Assembly: GCA_963934015.1 (NCBI GenBank)
Contig: CAWVWT010000020.1
Coordinates: forward strand, 1-38,576
Direction of reading: 5' to 3'
DNA from: MGIIb-P sp963934015
GTDB lineage: Archaea > Thermoplasmatota > Poseidoniia > Poseidoniales > Thalassarchaeaceae
Length of the DNA stretch: 38,576 bases
The notes under the pieces were generated by a model, which had not been told where the DNA came from, made no database searches, and was given only the letters and a program-made list of their open reading frames with translations. Shown here one piece after another: positions 1 through 7,357 of the stretch (positions are counted from its first letter, which is position 1; every line of letters begins with the position of its first letter). The position numbers and the translations under genes were made by a program.

Positions 1-2443
1 ATTCATGACCCAAAACATGGGGGGCGAATAATGAACGAATATCGAATACATTTTCAACAGCGGCTTCAATCTTTGAAAATTCAGTATCAGAAAAGCCCAT
101 CTCTAGCAAACTTTGCATGGATACACTTTCACATCGTTCAAGAGTGCCGGTCCCCATAACATGGTCGACAATTTCTTGCACTTCTCCGTTATTGTAGCCA
201 AGCCGTTTGAGTGCACTGGGTACACCCCGGTTGATGATTCGCAGTGAACCGCCACCTGCTAACGTCTTGTATTGTACAAGGCTGAATTGTGGTTCTACAC
301 CCGTTGTATCGGCAGCCATCACCAGACCGATGGTTCCCGTTGGTGCAATAACGGTGGTTTGCGCATTCCGATAGCCGTGTTCCATACCCATTGCGAGTGC
401 CTGATCCCACACACCACGTGCAGCTTCAAGCAAATCCTTTGGACACTTCTTTGAATCGATGCCCATTGGAGCGATGGAGACACCCTCATACCCTTCTGCA
501 GGGTCATTGTACGCCGCTTTGCGATGGTTCCGCATTACGCGCAACATATGTTCGGAATTTGCATCATATTCAGGAAATGGACCGAGGAAGCTGGCCAAAT
601 CTGCACTGGTTGCGTAAGCCTCACCAGTCATGATAGCCGAAATCGCACCGCAGATTGCATAACCCCGCGAGTCATTGTAAGGAATACCCATGTGCATGAG
701 CATTGAACCAATGTTGCAGAATCCAAGTCCGAGTGTACGATAATCATACGATTTACGGGAAATGGCTTGACTAGGGAATTGTGCCATCAGTACACTGATT
801 TCCAATGTGGTCGTCCAAAGTCGGCAAGAGTGTCGAAATCCTTCAATATCGAACTTCTGCGTATCCATGTCATAGTAATGGAGTAAATTAATACTGGCTA
901 GATTGCATGCTGTATCGTCGAGGAACATGTATTCACTACAAGGGTTAGATCCATTGATTCGTCCACCTTCTGGACAAGTGTGCCACTCGTTGATGGTGGT
1001 GTCAAATTGAATACCTGGATCGGCGCAAGCCCATGCAGTATAGGCGATATCATTCCACAATTGGTTGGCATCTAGCGTTCGGTGTGGAACTGGGTCACGC
1101 CCTTCCTTGACCGCCTTATCCCTTTCAGTACGGAAAAACAAATCCCATTCACCACCATTTTCAACGGCTTGCATAAACGATTCAGGAACACGGACGGAGT
1201 TGTTTGAGTTTTGACCAGAAACTGTGGCGTAGGCTTGACCTTGCCAATCAGTATCCATCGATTCGAACTCAATACTCTTCCAACCCTGTTTCGCCAAATC
1301 GAGCATTCGCTGGATGTGTGGTTGAGGGACACTTGCTTGAATTGCCTTGACCATGGAGGTTTTCAGATTCATATTTTCGGTTGGATCTAGTAAGACATCA
1401 TCCCCATCCCAACATGCCTCTAGTACAGCATTGCAATGCTTCTGAAGTGCAGCTGTACCCGCTACAAGGGCGCTGACCTTTTCCTCTTCGGACAATTTCC
1501 ATCCGATGTACTCCTCGATGTCAGGGTGGTCTAAATCCAATGTAACCATCTTAGCTGCACGGCGTGTTGTCCCTCCACTCTTGATTGCGCCCGCAGCACG
1601 GTCACCAATCTTCAGGAAAGAGAGTAACCCACTAGACGTCCCACCACCAGAAAGGGGCTCCCCAGCACCGCGAATGTTGGAGAAGTTTGAACCCGTTCCG
1701 GATCCAAACTTGAACAGAAGTGCCTCACGGTTCCACAGACCCATGATTGAACTTGTATCTCCAACCAAACTATCACTGACACTTTGGATGAAACACGCGT
1801 GAGGTTGTGGATGTTCGTATGCATTTACTGAACGCATATCCTCTTTAGTCACCGGGTCAACATACCAATGACCTTGAGCAGGTCCTTCGATTCCATAGGC
1901 CCAGTGAAGACCGGTGTTGAACCATTGTGGGCTATTGGGGGCGGACCGTTGACTGGAGATGAGATAACACATCTCATCGTAGTAAGCACGCGCATCCCCT
2001 TCGCTGGCAAAGTAGCCATGCTTCCATCCCCAATAGGTCCAGGTTCCAGCAAGGCGCCGGAAAAGTTGGCGACCATCCGATTCAGTTCCATAGCGATCAT
2101 CAGCATCCATAGTCTGTAATATTTCTTCATCCGGAGCAGAGCGTTGCAACCATGTCGGCACACCTTCTTCGGGAACCTTGCGAAGAGCAGCAGGCACCCC
2201 CGCTTTCCTCATGTATTTCTGCGCACAAACTTTCCCAGGTACACCTTCGAATCCAGAGGGTAAAGAGACATCTTTGATTTCAAAGGCCACAGTACCATCT
2301 GGGTTGTTGATGACAAAATCTGAAGTTAGCCATTCAAATTGATCGAATGGATCTTTGCCGATTTGTGTGAACCGTCGTTCGATAACCATGCCCTTTTCGG
2401 CAGCCTCTGAAATGGAATCTTGCTTAATCTTGGATTGTGTCAT
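1..2443 (-). CDS. nrdJ: Class II (adenosylcobalamin-dependent) ribonucleoside-diphosphate reductase, 3' end beyond window
   Basis: Reduces ribonucleotides to deoxyribonucleotides using an AdoCbl-generated thiyl radical. About 814 codons are visible, reading inward from ATG at 2443-2441; the C-terminus lies outside the window. Visible family motifs: NSPQWFN (about residues 170-176), FKFGSGTGSNFS (244-255), NPCSE (500-504) and APTGTIG (700-706). In NPCSE, C502 should be the thiyl-radical cysteine, with N500 and E504 the partner residues. C217 (in ACFIQS) and C513 (in ACNLASINL) match the redox-active pair; the 11-residue gap from C502 to C513 is the one known in the Thermotoga enzyme. The start is preceded by a weak GAGATGAT Shine-Dalgarno, and a short in-frame leader ORF lies just upstream. 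A cobalamin adenosyltransferase at 19175-19813 could supply its cofactor. The identification is firm. Confidence 0.96.
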   Translation of the reverse strand, partial: MTQSKIKQDSISEAAEKGMVIERRFTQIGKDPFDQFEWLTSDFVINNPDGTVAFEIKDVSLPSGFEGVPGKVCAQKYMRKAGVPAALRKVPEEGVPTWLQRSAPDEEILQTMDADDRYGTESDGRQLFRRLAGTWTYWGWKHGYFASEGDARAYYDEMCYLISSQRSAPNSPQWFNTGLHWAYGIEGPAQGHWYVDPVTKEDMRSVNAYEHPQPHACFIQSVSDSLVGDTSSIMGLWNREALLFKFGSGTGSNFSNIRGAGEPLSGGGTSSGLLSFLKIGDRAAGAIKSGGTTRRAAKMVTLDLDHPDIEEYIGWKLSEEEKVSALVAGTAALQKHCNAVLEACWDGDDVLLDPTENMNLKTSMVKAIQASVPQPHIQRMLDLAKQGWKSIEFESMDTDWQGQAYATVSGQNSNNSVRVPESFMQAVENGGEWDLFFRTERDKAVKEGRDPVPHRTLDANQLWNDIAYTAWACADPGIQFDTTINEWHTCPEGGRINGSNPCSEYMFLDDTACNLASINLLHYYDMDTQKFDIEGFRHSCRLWTTTLEISVLMAQFPSQAISRKSYDYRTLGLGFCNIGSMLMHMGIPYNDSRGYAICGAISAIMTGEAYATSADLASFLGPFPEYDANSEHMLRVMRNHRKAAYNDPAEGYEGVSIAPMGIDSKKCPKDLLEAARGVWDQALAMGMEHGYRNAQTTVIAPTGTIGLVMAADTTGVEPQFSLVQYKTLAGGGSLRIINRGVPSALKRLGYNNGEVQEIVDHVMGTGTLERCESVSMQSLLEMGFSDTEFSKIEAAVENVFDIRSLFAPHVLGHE

Positions 2444-2449
2444 AATTCA

Positions 2450-2524
2450 TCATCTCAGTTTGGTGGTGTGGATTGTAAAGTAACGTCTCGTCAGTGGGCC
2501 GGTGATACCAGTGTCTCGTCGCAC
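2450..2524 (-). CDS. Possible 24-codon leader peptide upstream of nrdJ
   Basis: On the minus strand a GTG at 2524-2522 opens 24 codons ending in TGA at 2452-2450, followed at once by a second in-frame TGA and then by the nrdJ ATG seven bases after the first stop. The reading frame is the same as nrdJ. A full-strength Shine-Dalgarno, GGAGGTGA (2539-2532), sits seven bases before the GTG, much stronger than the site before nrdJ itself. The peptide begins MRRDTGITGP and is basic. The strong ribosome site with nothing else to serve is the main argument; expression is inferred. It could also be chance, or a remnant of a longer N-terminus. Confidence 0.4.
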   Translation of the reverse strand: MRRDTGITGPLTRRYFTIHTTKLR

Positions 2525-2531
2525 AGGGAGT

Positions 2532-2549
2532 TCACCTCCGATTTGGAGG
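2532..2549 (-). promoter_or_regulatory. Hairpin that buries the leader Shine-Dalgarno upstream of nrdJ
   Basis: In minus-strand RNA, CCTCC (2549-2545) can pair with GGAGG (2539-2535) across a five-base AAATC loop. This buries the core of the GGAGGTGA ribosome site. A weaker alternative pairs GGAG (2539-2536) with CTCC (2530-2527). Pairing is seen in the sequence; a regulatory role is inferred. Confidence 0.4.
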
Positions 2550-2594
2550 GTCTTTGAAGATATCTATCTGAACGCGTGAATATGTGTACATAGG

Positions 2595-2606
2595 TCGAGT
2601 AAATTA
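2595..2606 (+). promoter_or_regulatory. Candidate core promoter (BRE/TATA-like)
   Basis: The 12-mer TCGAGTAAATTA is found here and again at 25638-25649, both in divergent intergenic regions. The AT-rich half could be a TATA box, giving a start of transcription about 25 bases downstream. Direction is not certain: it could serve the 2765 gene (+) or nrdJ (-). The rest of the 2444-2764 gap holds the leader ORF and the hairpins listed separately. Confidence 0.3.
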
Positions 2607-2724
2607 CACACATCAAGAAGGTGGTTAGAGATATCGGGAAGACACATTTTACCCACCAAGCCATTTAATTTCATCAAAGCGACACCTATGGTGTTGAACT
2701 CGACCGCCAACAGGTAACGCATTT

Positions 2725-2757
2725 GAGGGAATGCCATCCCTCCTCCGAGGGACGGAG
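2725..2757 (+). promoter_or_regulatory. Alternative hairpins covering the Shine-Dalgarno of the 2765 gene
   Basis: Three perfect pairings overlap here. GAGGGA (2725-2730) pairs with TCCCTC (2737-2742). That same TCCCTC pairs equally well with a second GAGGGA (2747-2752). CTCCG (2743-2747) pairs with CGGAG (2753-2757), which contains the start of the GGAGTGA ribosome site of the next gene. The first and third can coexist and hide the site; the second excludes both and frees it. This is the geometry of a bistable RNA switch. The pairings are seen; the switching is inferred. Confidence 0.5.
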
Positions 2758-2764
2758 TGATTTG

Positions 2765-3283
2765 ATGACAGCCCCCGAACCCGAAAACGGCTCAGAATCA
2801 GAAGATGGTGAGGTTGATCTATTCGCAGAATTGGGTGTCGAATCGCCCCCCGTAACGGGCAATGCAAGTGACGGCCTTGAGGCATTCATGGATGATGATG
2901 AAGATGACACACCTGCTGAATCAGCACCAGCTGGTATTGAACAACATGAAGAGGAAGACGATGAAGACGATGAAGACGATTTGTTTGCAACCCTCGGAGT
3001 CGCCGGGCCTTCTGTTTCCCTCGTTTCTTCAGCAGAGGAAGATATCTTTGCAGCCTTCATGGACGACGAAGAAGAATCCCCTGAGGAAGTAGAAGAACCA
3101 ACAGAGAACACTCCTACTGCAGCGAAACCAGATGTCAAAGAAGCTTATCGTATGGTTCTTGAAACAGTCTGGGTTGATGGGATTCTTGATCCGGGCGAAG
3201 TTCATTTACTCGCAAAACGGAGAAGTGAGTTAGATATTTCATTCGAAGAACATCTTGATTTGGTCCGTGAAATGCTTGGGTGA
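2765..3283 (+). CDS. Acidic two-repeat protein with TerB-like C-terminal segment
   Basis: A 172-residue protein of unknown function. Residues 1 to about 125 are very acidic and contain two copies of one unit: DLFAELGV followed later by AFMDDDEDD, then DLFATLGV followed by AFMDDEEE. The last 45 residues look folded: VDGILDPGEVHLLAKRRSEL and following recall the helical pattern of TerB-like domains (DG-x-L-x3-E, then a long helix). The ATG at 2765 is chosen because GGAGTGA ends four bases before it; an in-frame TTG at 2723 would put the hairpin region inside the protein. Only four bases separate it from the next gene, which has a similar segment near its N-terminus, so the two probably work together. 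No signal peptide or membrane segment is visible; it is likely cytoplasmic. Confidence 0.75.
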   Translation: MTAPEPENGSESEDGEVDLFAELGVESPPVTGNASDGLEAFMDDDEDDTPAESAPAGIEQHEEEDDEDDEDDLFATLGVAGPSVSLVSSAEEDIFAAFMDDEEESPEEVEEPTENTPTAAKPDVKEAYRMVLETVWVDGILDPGEVHLLAKRRSELDISFEEHLDLVREMLG

Positions 3284-3287
3284 AATC

Positions 3288-3758
3288 ATGAAACCTCTTG
3301 GTAACACACCCTTTGAACACGCCTTGGCGTTGGCGTGGTATGACGATAGGTTGACAGCAACTGAATTCCGGCAACTCGACACATTACAAGGGTCTTTGAA
3401 ACTCACCGATGGGGAACGAGCTAGCATTGAAGCAGATTATGAAACCCGATTGGTTGAGGGCACCGCACCACGAGGAAGTGAAGCCAACTCTTTGGCCAAA
3501 TGGATTGATGCTGTACGTGCAATGGTCACTGCTCATGACGATATTTCCAGTGGCCTTGCCCGCCGATTGGGGGGGACGGCTTTGCGCACAGGCATCACAC
3601 AAGATGGTTGGAAATCGGCCAATGCTTGGATGAATCAACTCGGACTTTCACGCCCATTCGCAGAGGGTTGTTGGATGGTTGGTGGCCCGGTACCAGCACT
3701 TGGAACGGTCCCACTCGCTTTGGCTCCTGCCGCCCAAGCATTGAATCTCCTTGATTAA
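3288..3758 (+). CDS. Hypothetical protein with TerB-like N-terminal segment
   Basis: A 156-residue protein not recognised as a named family. Residues 8-45 (LALAWYDDRLTATEFRQLDT and on to LKLTDGERASIEADYE) follow the TerB-like pattern of a small residue, D-x-L-x2-x-E, then a helix and a second acidic helix; this echoes the C-terminus of the gene just upstream. The C-terminal third is hydrophobic and rich in Gly, Pro and Ala (VGGPVPALGTVPLALAPAAQ) and could be a membrane-associated tail. ATG at 3288 follows the upstream stop by four bases, and the GGGTGA overlapping that stop can serve as its ribosome site, so translation is probably coupled. A TTG at 3255 inside the upstream gene is less likely. 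Its stop overlaps that of the convergent OsmC gene. Confidence 0.75.
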   Translation: MKPLGNTPFEHALALAWYDDRLTATEFRQLDTLQGSLKLTDGERASIEADYETRLVEGTAPRGSEANSLAKWIDAVRAMVTAHDDISSGLARRLGGTALRTGITQDGWKSANAWMNQLGLSRPFAEGCWMVGGPVPALGTVPLALAPAAQALNLLD

Positions 3759-4147
3759 ACTCGAATGTCAAGTTCCCAATTGAGAGTTGCACCTGCTTTG
3801 GTTACCATGGCACCCACCGTGCAATTTTTCTCATGACTTTTTTCGATGATCCGTTCCACCAATTTTCGTGGAACGTCACCTTCGATGATGTAACGCATTC
3901 TTACGGCTGTAAAAATCCGTGGGGCCTCTTCGTTACGATCCGCATCCAATTCAATCCACATATCTCGGACATTTTCCATGCGGTGTTTTAGACCTGTAAT
4001 CACATCGAGGAGCGTACATCCACCATGGGCTAGCAACACCATCTGGACCGGGTTTGGCGAATCTGCAGTGTGCATCGGGAACTTGATTCCATGCTGATTT
4101 TCAGCCTCTAAATCCTCGTTCCCTTTCCAGCGAACTATTCCCTGCAT
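3755..4147 (-). CDS. OsmC/Ohr-family peroxide-detoxification protein
   Basis: A 130-residue OsmC-family protein. The family reduces organic hydroperoxides with a pair of cysteines in a dimer. The start IVRWKGNEDLEAENQHG matches the usual OsmC opening strand. The first cysteine is in AHGGCTLLDV and the second in KNCTVGAMV, the expected spacing and context. The ATG at 4147 is preferred because the family normally begins there; an ATG at 4192 would add 15 residues and overlap the divergent icd leader. Length and motifs are typical. The substrate cannot be told from sequence; closest in style are the YhfA-like OsmC proteins. Its stop is shared with the convergent 3288 gene (TTAA at 3755-3758). 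Confidence 0.85.
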   Translation of the reverse strand: MQGIVRWKGNEDLEAENQHGIKFPMHTADSPNPVQMVLLAHGGCTLLDVITGLKHRMENVRDMWIELDADRNEEAPRIFTAVRMRYIIEGDVPRKLVERIIEKSHEKNCTVGAMVTKAGATLNWELDIRV

Positions 4148-4221
4148 GTACGCGCGCACACGTAAGGAGTGGATGAGGGTTAGCATCATCAATGGTTGCC
4201 CTGTCGCGCTGCTTGAGAGAT

Positions 4222-5448
4222 ATGTCTGGCCACCCCATTTCCATGCAAGATGGCGTACTGAACGTCCCCAATGACCCTGTTGTGCATTACATTGAGGGCG
4301 ATGGCATTGGTATCGACATTTCCCCAGTTATGATCGATGTTGTCAACGCCAGTGTCGATAAAGCCTACGCGGGTGAGAAGCAAATCCATTGGAATGAAGT
4401 TTTGGCTGGACAGAAAGCCTATGACGCGACAGGTGAATGGTTGCCTGAAGCAACACTCAATGCTATGCGCAGCGGTTTGGTTTCCATCAAGGGCCCATTG
4501 ACTACACCTGTTGGTGGCGGTATTCGAAGCCTCAATGTCGCTCTACGGCAGAAACTCGATTTGTTCGCATGTGTGCGACCAGTCCGTTGGTATGCTGGCA
4601 CCCCAAGTCCAGTCAAGGACCCCGGTGCGGTGGACATGATCATTTTCCGTGAGAACAGTGAGGATGTTTACGCTGGTATCGAATGGGAATCAGGTTCACC
4701 TGAAGTGGCGAAAGTCATCGATTTTCTACAGAACGAGATGGGCGTCACAAAGATTCGCTTTCCGAACACCAGTGGTATTGGCATCAAACCGATTTCCAGT
4801 GAAGGAACTGCTCGTATTGTTCGTGCAGCGATTCAATATGCAATTGACAATGACAAGGATAGCGTCACGTTGGTTCACAAAGGCAACATCATGAAATTCA
4901 CAGAAGGTGGATTCCGTGACTGGGGTTATCAGTTGGCTCAGGATGAATTCGGGGCAAAGTTGCTTGATGGTGGCCCATGGTGTACCATGACCAACCCGAA
5001 TACTGGAAACACAATCACAATCAAGGATGTCATTGCTGATGCCATGCTTCAGCAGGTCCTCACGCGCCCACGTGAGTATGGTGTATTGACCACGATGAAT
5101 CTCAATGGAGATTACATATCGGATGCACTCGCAGCTCAAGTTGGTGGGATTGGAATCGCACCCGGTGCTAACATTAATTATGACACAGGCATTTCCATCT
5201 TCGAGGCTACACACGGTACGGCCCCAAAATACACCGGTCAAGATAAGGTGAACCCTGGTAGCCTGATTCTCAGTGCTGAGATGATGCTGCGACACATGGG
5301 CTGGACCGAGGCTGCAGATCTTATCGTCAAGGGAATGGAAGGTGCAATCAGTGCCAAGACAGTGACTTATGATTTTGAACGTCAGATGGGTGATGCCATT
5401 CTACTGAAGTGTTCCGAGTTTGGCCATGCAATCATCGCACATATGTGA
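4222..5448 (+). CDS. icd: NADP-dependent isocitrate dehydrogenase
   Basis: Oxidises isocitrate to 2-oxoglutarate and CO2 in the TCA cycle. The 408 residues follow the E. coli Icd closely through nearly the whole length: YIEGDGIG, IKGPLTTPVGGGIRSLNVALRQ, FRENSEDVYAGIEW, LVHKGNIMKFTEG, GDYISDALAAQVGGIGIAPG and HGTAPKYTGQDKVNPG. K336 and Y337 in APKY are the residues that select NADP over NAD. S103 in GGIRSLNVA matches the serine that is phosphorylated in E. coli, though no kinase gene is visible here. ATG 4222 is chosen because E. coli Icd homology begins with MQDGVLNVPNDP seven residues later; an in-frame ATG at 4192 is possible. The strong likeness to bacterial rather than typical archaeal enzymes suggests acquisition from bacteria. 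Confidence 0.96.
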   Translation: MSGHPISMQDGVLNVPNDPVVHYIEGDGIGIDISPVMIDVVNASVDKAYAGEKQIHWNEVLAGQKAYDATGEWLPEATLNAMRSGLVSIKGPLTTPVGGGIRSLNVALRQKLDLFACVRPVRWYAGTPSPVKDPGAVDMIIFRENSEDVYAGIEWESGSPEVAKVIDFLQNEMGVTKIRFPNTSGIGIKPISSEGTARIVRAAIQYAIDNDKDSVTLVHKGNIMKFTEGGFRDWGYQLAQDEFGAKLLDGGPWCTMTNPNTGNTITIKDVIADAMLQQVLTRPREYGVLTTMNLNGDYISDALAAQVGGIGIAPGANINYDTGISIFEATHGTAPKYTGQDKVNPGSLILSAEMMLRHMGWTEAADLIVKGMEGAISAKTVTYDFERQMGDAILLKCSEFGHAIIAHM

Positions 5449-5458
5449 GATGATTTAC

Positions 5459-6139
5459 ATGGACGATAACCTCGCCAAAGCGAGAGAACGCCTTCTGAAA
5501 CTCTCTGAAGCAGCAGAAGCGGATGGCGAACCACTTCGTTGGTTCGAAGAATTGTACGCAGGTGCGAGCCGTGATTCAGATGAAATCCCCTGGGCTCGTA
5601 TGGAACCGCACTACAAGATGGTTGAATGGATTGCCAATAACCCCGACGTTCAAGGCCGAGTCATTGTGGTTGGATGTGGACTTGGCGATGACGCGGAATG
5701 GCTCTCCGTTGCGGGTTTCGATGTTACAGCCTTCGATCTATCAAAGTCATCGATAGATTGGTGCAAAGAGCGCTTTCCACAATCATCAGTGAATTATTGT
5801 GTTGGAGATTTGTTAGAGCCAGTTGATGAATGGTTAGGGGCCTACGACCTTGTTGTTGAGATTCACATTCTACAAGCGATACCAGATCTAATACGCGATA
5901 CTGCCGCCACTAATCTTCCTAAATTACTCAACAAAAAGGGCCACCTGCTGTGCATTGGACGTTTACTCAGTGGAAGAGTTCCTGACGAGCCCTCGCCACC
6001 CTGGCCATTGAGCAAAGTTTGGTTAGAGGGTAGCTTCGAAACACTGGAAAAGTTGAGTTTTTCGATTTTTGTCAATGATGACACTCCGACAATCAATCGC
6101 TATGTAGCCGCATGGAATCGAGACATTGCGGAGATGTAG
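5459..6139 (+). CDS. Class I SAM-dependent methyltransferase
   Basis: A 226-residue Rossmann-fold methyltransferase. Motif I is VIVVGCGLGDDAEWL (GCGLG loop), followed by VTAFDLSKSSIDW, whose acidic residue should hold the SAM ribose, then VGDLLEP and YDLVVEIHILQAIP. A PP-containing stretch near the C-terminus (PDEPSPPWPLS) may shape the substrate pocket. The pattern recalls TehB/thiopurine-type small-molecule methyltransferases, but the substrate is unknown. ATG 5459 is used; an ATG at 5450 lies three codons upstream, right after the icd stop, and GTGAGATGAT before 5459 is a fair ribosome site. It probably shares a transcript with icd. A T-rich hairpin follows at 6160-6180. Confidence 0.85.
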   Translation: MDDNLAKARERLLKLSEAAEADGEPLRWFEELYAGASRDSDEIPWARMEPHYKMVEWIANNPDVQGRVIVVGCGLGDDAEWLSVAGFDVTAFDLSKSSIDWCKERFPQSSVNYCVGDLLEPVDEWLGAYDLVVEIHILQAIPDLIRDTAATNLPKLLNKKGHLLCIGRLLSGRVPDEPSPPWPLSKVWLEGSFETLEKLSFSIFVNDDTPTINRYVAAWNRDIAEM

Positions 6140-6159
6140 TTAATCACACTGAGTGTTTT

Positions 6160-6180
6160 AAAAAACAGTTAATGTTTTTT
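6160..6180 (+). terminator. Hairpin with T-run after the methyltransferase gene
   Basis: AAAAAACA (6160-6167) and TGTTTTTT (6173-6180) form a perfect eight-pair stem around GTTAA. The U-rich 3' arm resembles an archaeal oligo-T terminator. It lies 20 bases after the stop codon and before the fad operon promoter. Confidence 0.5.
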
Positions 6181-6194
6181 ACACCACTCTTGGG

Positions 6195-6215
6195 TTTAAT
6201 TATTACACCGGTGTA
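6195..6215 (+). promoter_or_regulatory. Promoter and palindromic operator candidate of the fad operon
   Basis: TTTAATTA (6195-6202) is a TATA-like box placed so that transcription would begin close to the ATG at 6227, giving a leaderless or nearly leaderless message; no ribosome site is seen before that ATG. The perfect 12-base palindrome TACACCGGTGTA (6204-6215) sits between the box and the predicted start, the position where a bound repressor would block transcription. The regulator is unknown; a fatty-acid-responsive TetR- or FadR-like protein is a guess. Confidence 0.5.
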
Positions 6216-6226
6216 TAATATCTTAC

Positions 6227-7357
6227 ATGACAAACAACGCTCTCATCTGTGGATACGCCCGCTCACCTTTCACCCCAGCCAAGAAAGGCCAACTTGCATG
6301 TGCCCGGCCCGACGACATCGCTGCTTCAGTGATCCGCGGTTTACTCGAAAATTTGAATCTGGACGCATCACACATCGAAGACGTTCTCGTTGGGTGTGCC
6401 TTTCCAGAAGGGGAACAGGGATTCAACCTCGCTAGAATGGTGGGATTCCTCGCTAATCTACCCAACGAAGTCGGTGGGGTAACTATCAATCGATTCTGCG
6501 GTTCTTCAATGCAAGCGATTCATGATGCTGCTGGCCGAATTGCCATGGGTGCAGGTGATGCATTCATTTGCGGGGGTGTTGAATCGATGAGTAGAATTCC
6601 AATGTCAGGATTCAATCCATTGCCCAATCCACGCCTTGCATCTGACAAACCAGAGGCTTTCACAAACATGGGGTTGACTGCAGAAAACCTCGCTAATGCG
6701 TATGGAATCAATCGAGAAGTACAACAAGATTTTGTCATTGAAAGTCACAAGCGAGCAGCAGCAGCAGCATTCTCCGACGTCATTATACCAATTGAAACAG
6801 AGAATGGAACGGTGACAACTGATGGTTGCATCCGTGAGGGCACCAATCAGGAAGCCCTCTCCAAATTGAAGCCCGCCTTCCTCGAAGAGGGAACGGTCAC
6901 AGCAGGCACCTCTTCACCACTGACTGATGGAGCTGCCTTCGTTCTCGTTTGTACAGAGTCCTTCGCCAAGGAGCATGGTCTCACAGTATTGGCCCGCATC
7001 AAAAGCATTGCAATTTCAGGTTGCGCACCGGAAGTCATGGGCATTGGCCCCGTTGAAGCATCTCGTAAAGCACTAGAACGTGCTGGCCTCACTTTGGATG
7101 ATGTAGATATCATTGAACTCAACGAAGCTTTCGCTGCACAATCACTTGCGGTGATTGAAGAGATGGAACTAGATCCGGCCAAAGTGAATGTCGATGGTGG
7201 AGCGCTTGCACTTGGCCACCCACTCGGGGCCTCCGGTGCCCGCATCGTCGGTCGAGCGGCCACAGTCTTGTCTCGAAACGGCTCAAAGACAGCCCTTGCA
7301 ACGATGTGTATTGGTGGCGGCCAGGGGATTGCCACCGTCCTTGAGAAGGTGGAATGA
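6227..7357 (+). CDS. fadA: Acetyl-CoA acyltransferase (3-ketoacyl-CoA thiolase)
   Basis: Catalyses the last step of beta-oxidation, cleaving 3-ketoacyl-CoA with CoA to acetyl-CoA and a shortened acyl-CoA. The 376-residue length is normal for a thiolase. C91 in NRFCGSSM is the acylated nucleophile; H331 in LALGHPLGASGAR and C361 in TMCIGGGQG complete the active site. The N-terminal half also has GGVESMSRIPM, and the C-terminal half has DIIELNEAFAAQ, both thiolase signatures. It is first in an operon; the next gene starts immediately after its stop. Degradative (FadA) rather than biosynthetic use is inferred from the fad neighbours. Confidence 0.94.
   Translation: MTNNALICGYARSPFTPAKKGQLACARPDDIAASVIRGLLENLNLDASHIEDVLVGCAFPEGEQGFNLARMVGFLANLPNEVGGVTINRFCGSSMQAIHDAAGRIAMGAGDAFICGGVESMSRIPMSGFNPLPNPRLASDKPEAFTNMGLTAENLANAYGINREVQQDFVIESHKRAAAAAFSDVIIPIETENGTVTTDGCIREGTNQEALSKLKPAFLEEGTVTAGTSSPLTDGAAFVLVCTESFAKEHGLTVLARIKSIAISGCAPEVMGIGPVEASRKALERAGLTLDDVDIIELNEAFAAQSLAVIEEMELDPAKVNVDGGALALGHPLGASGARIVGRAATVLSRNGSKTALATMCIGGGQGIATVLEKVE

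Noticed and set aside
2444..2600. Cobalamin riboswitch upstream of nrdJ
   Set aside because: I looked for the conserved B12 box on the minus strand and did not find it; only SD-burying hairpins are seen.
2686..3138. Long Ser-rich open frame on the minus strand opposite the acidic gene
   Set aside because: It is the antisense of GAA/GAT-rich codons, giving poly-Ser. It has no ribosome site, and the plus-strand protein has clear repeats.
4726..5295. Minus-strand frame of 189 codons inside icd
   Set aside because: The plus strand encodes an almost complete E. coli-like Icd; the antisense has no family features.
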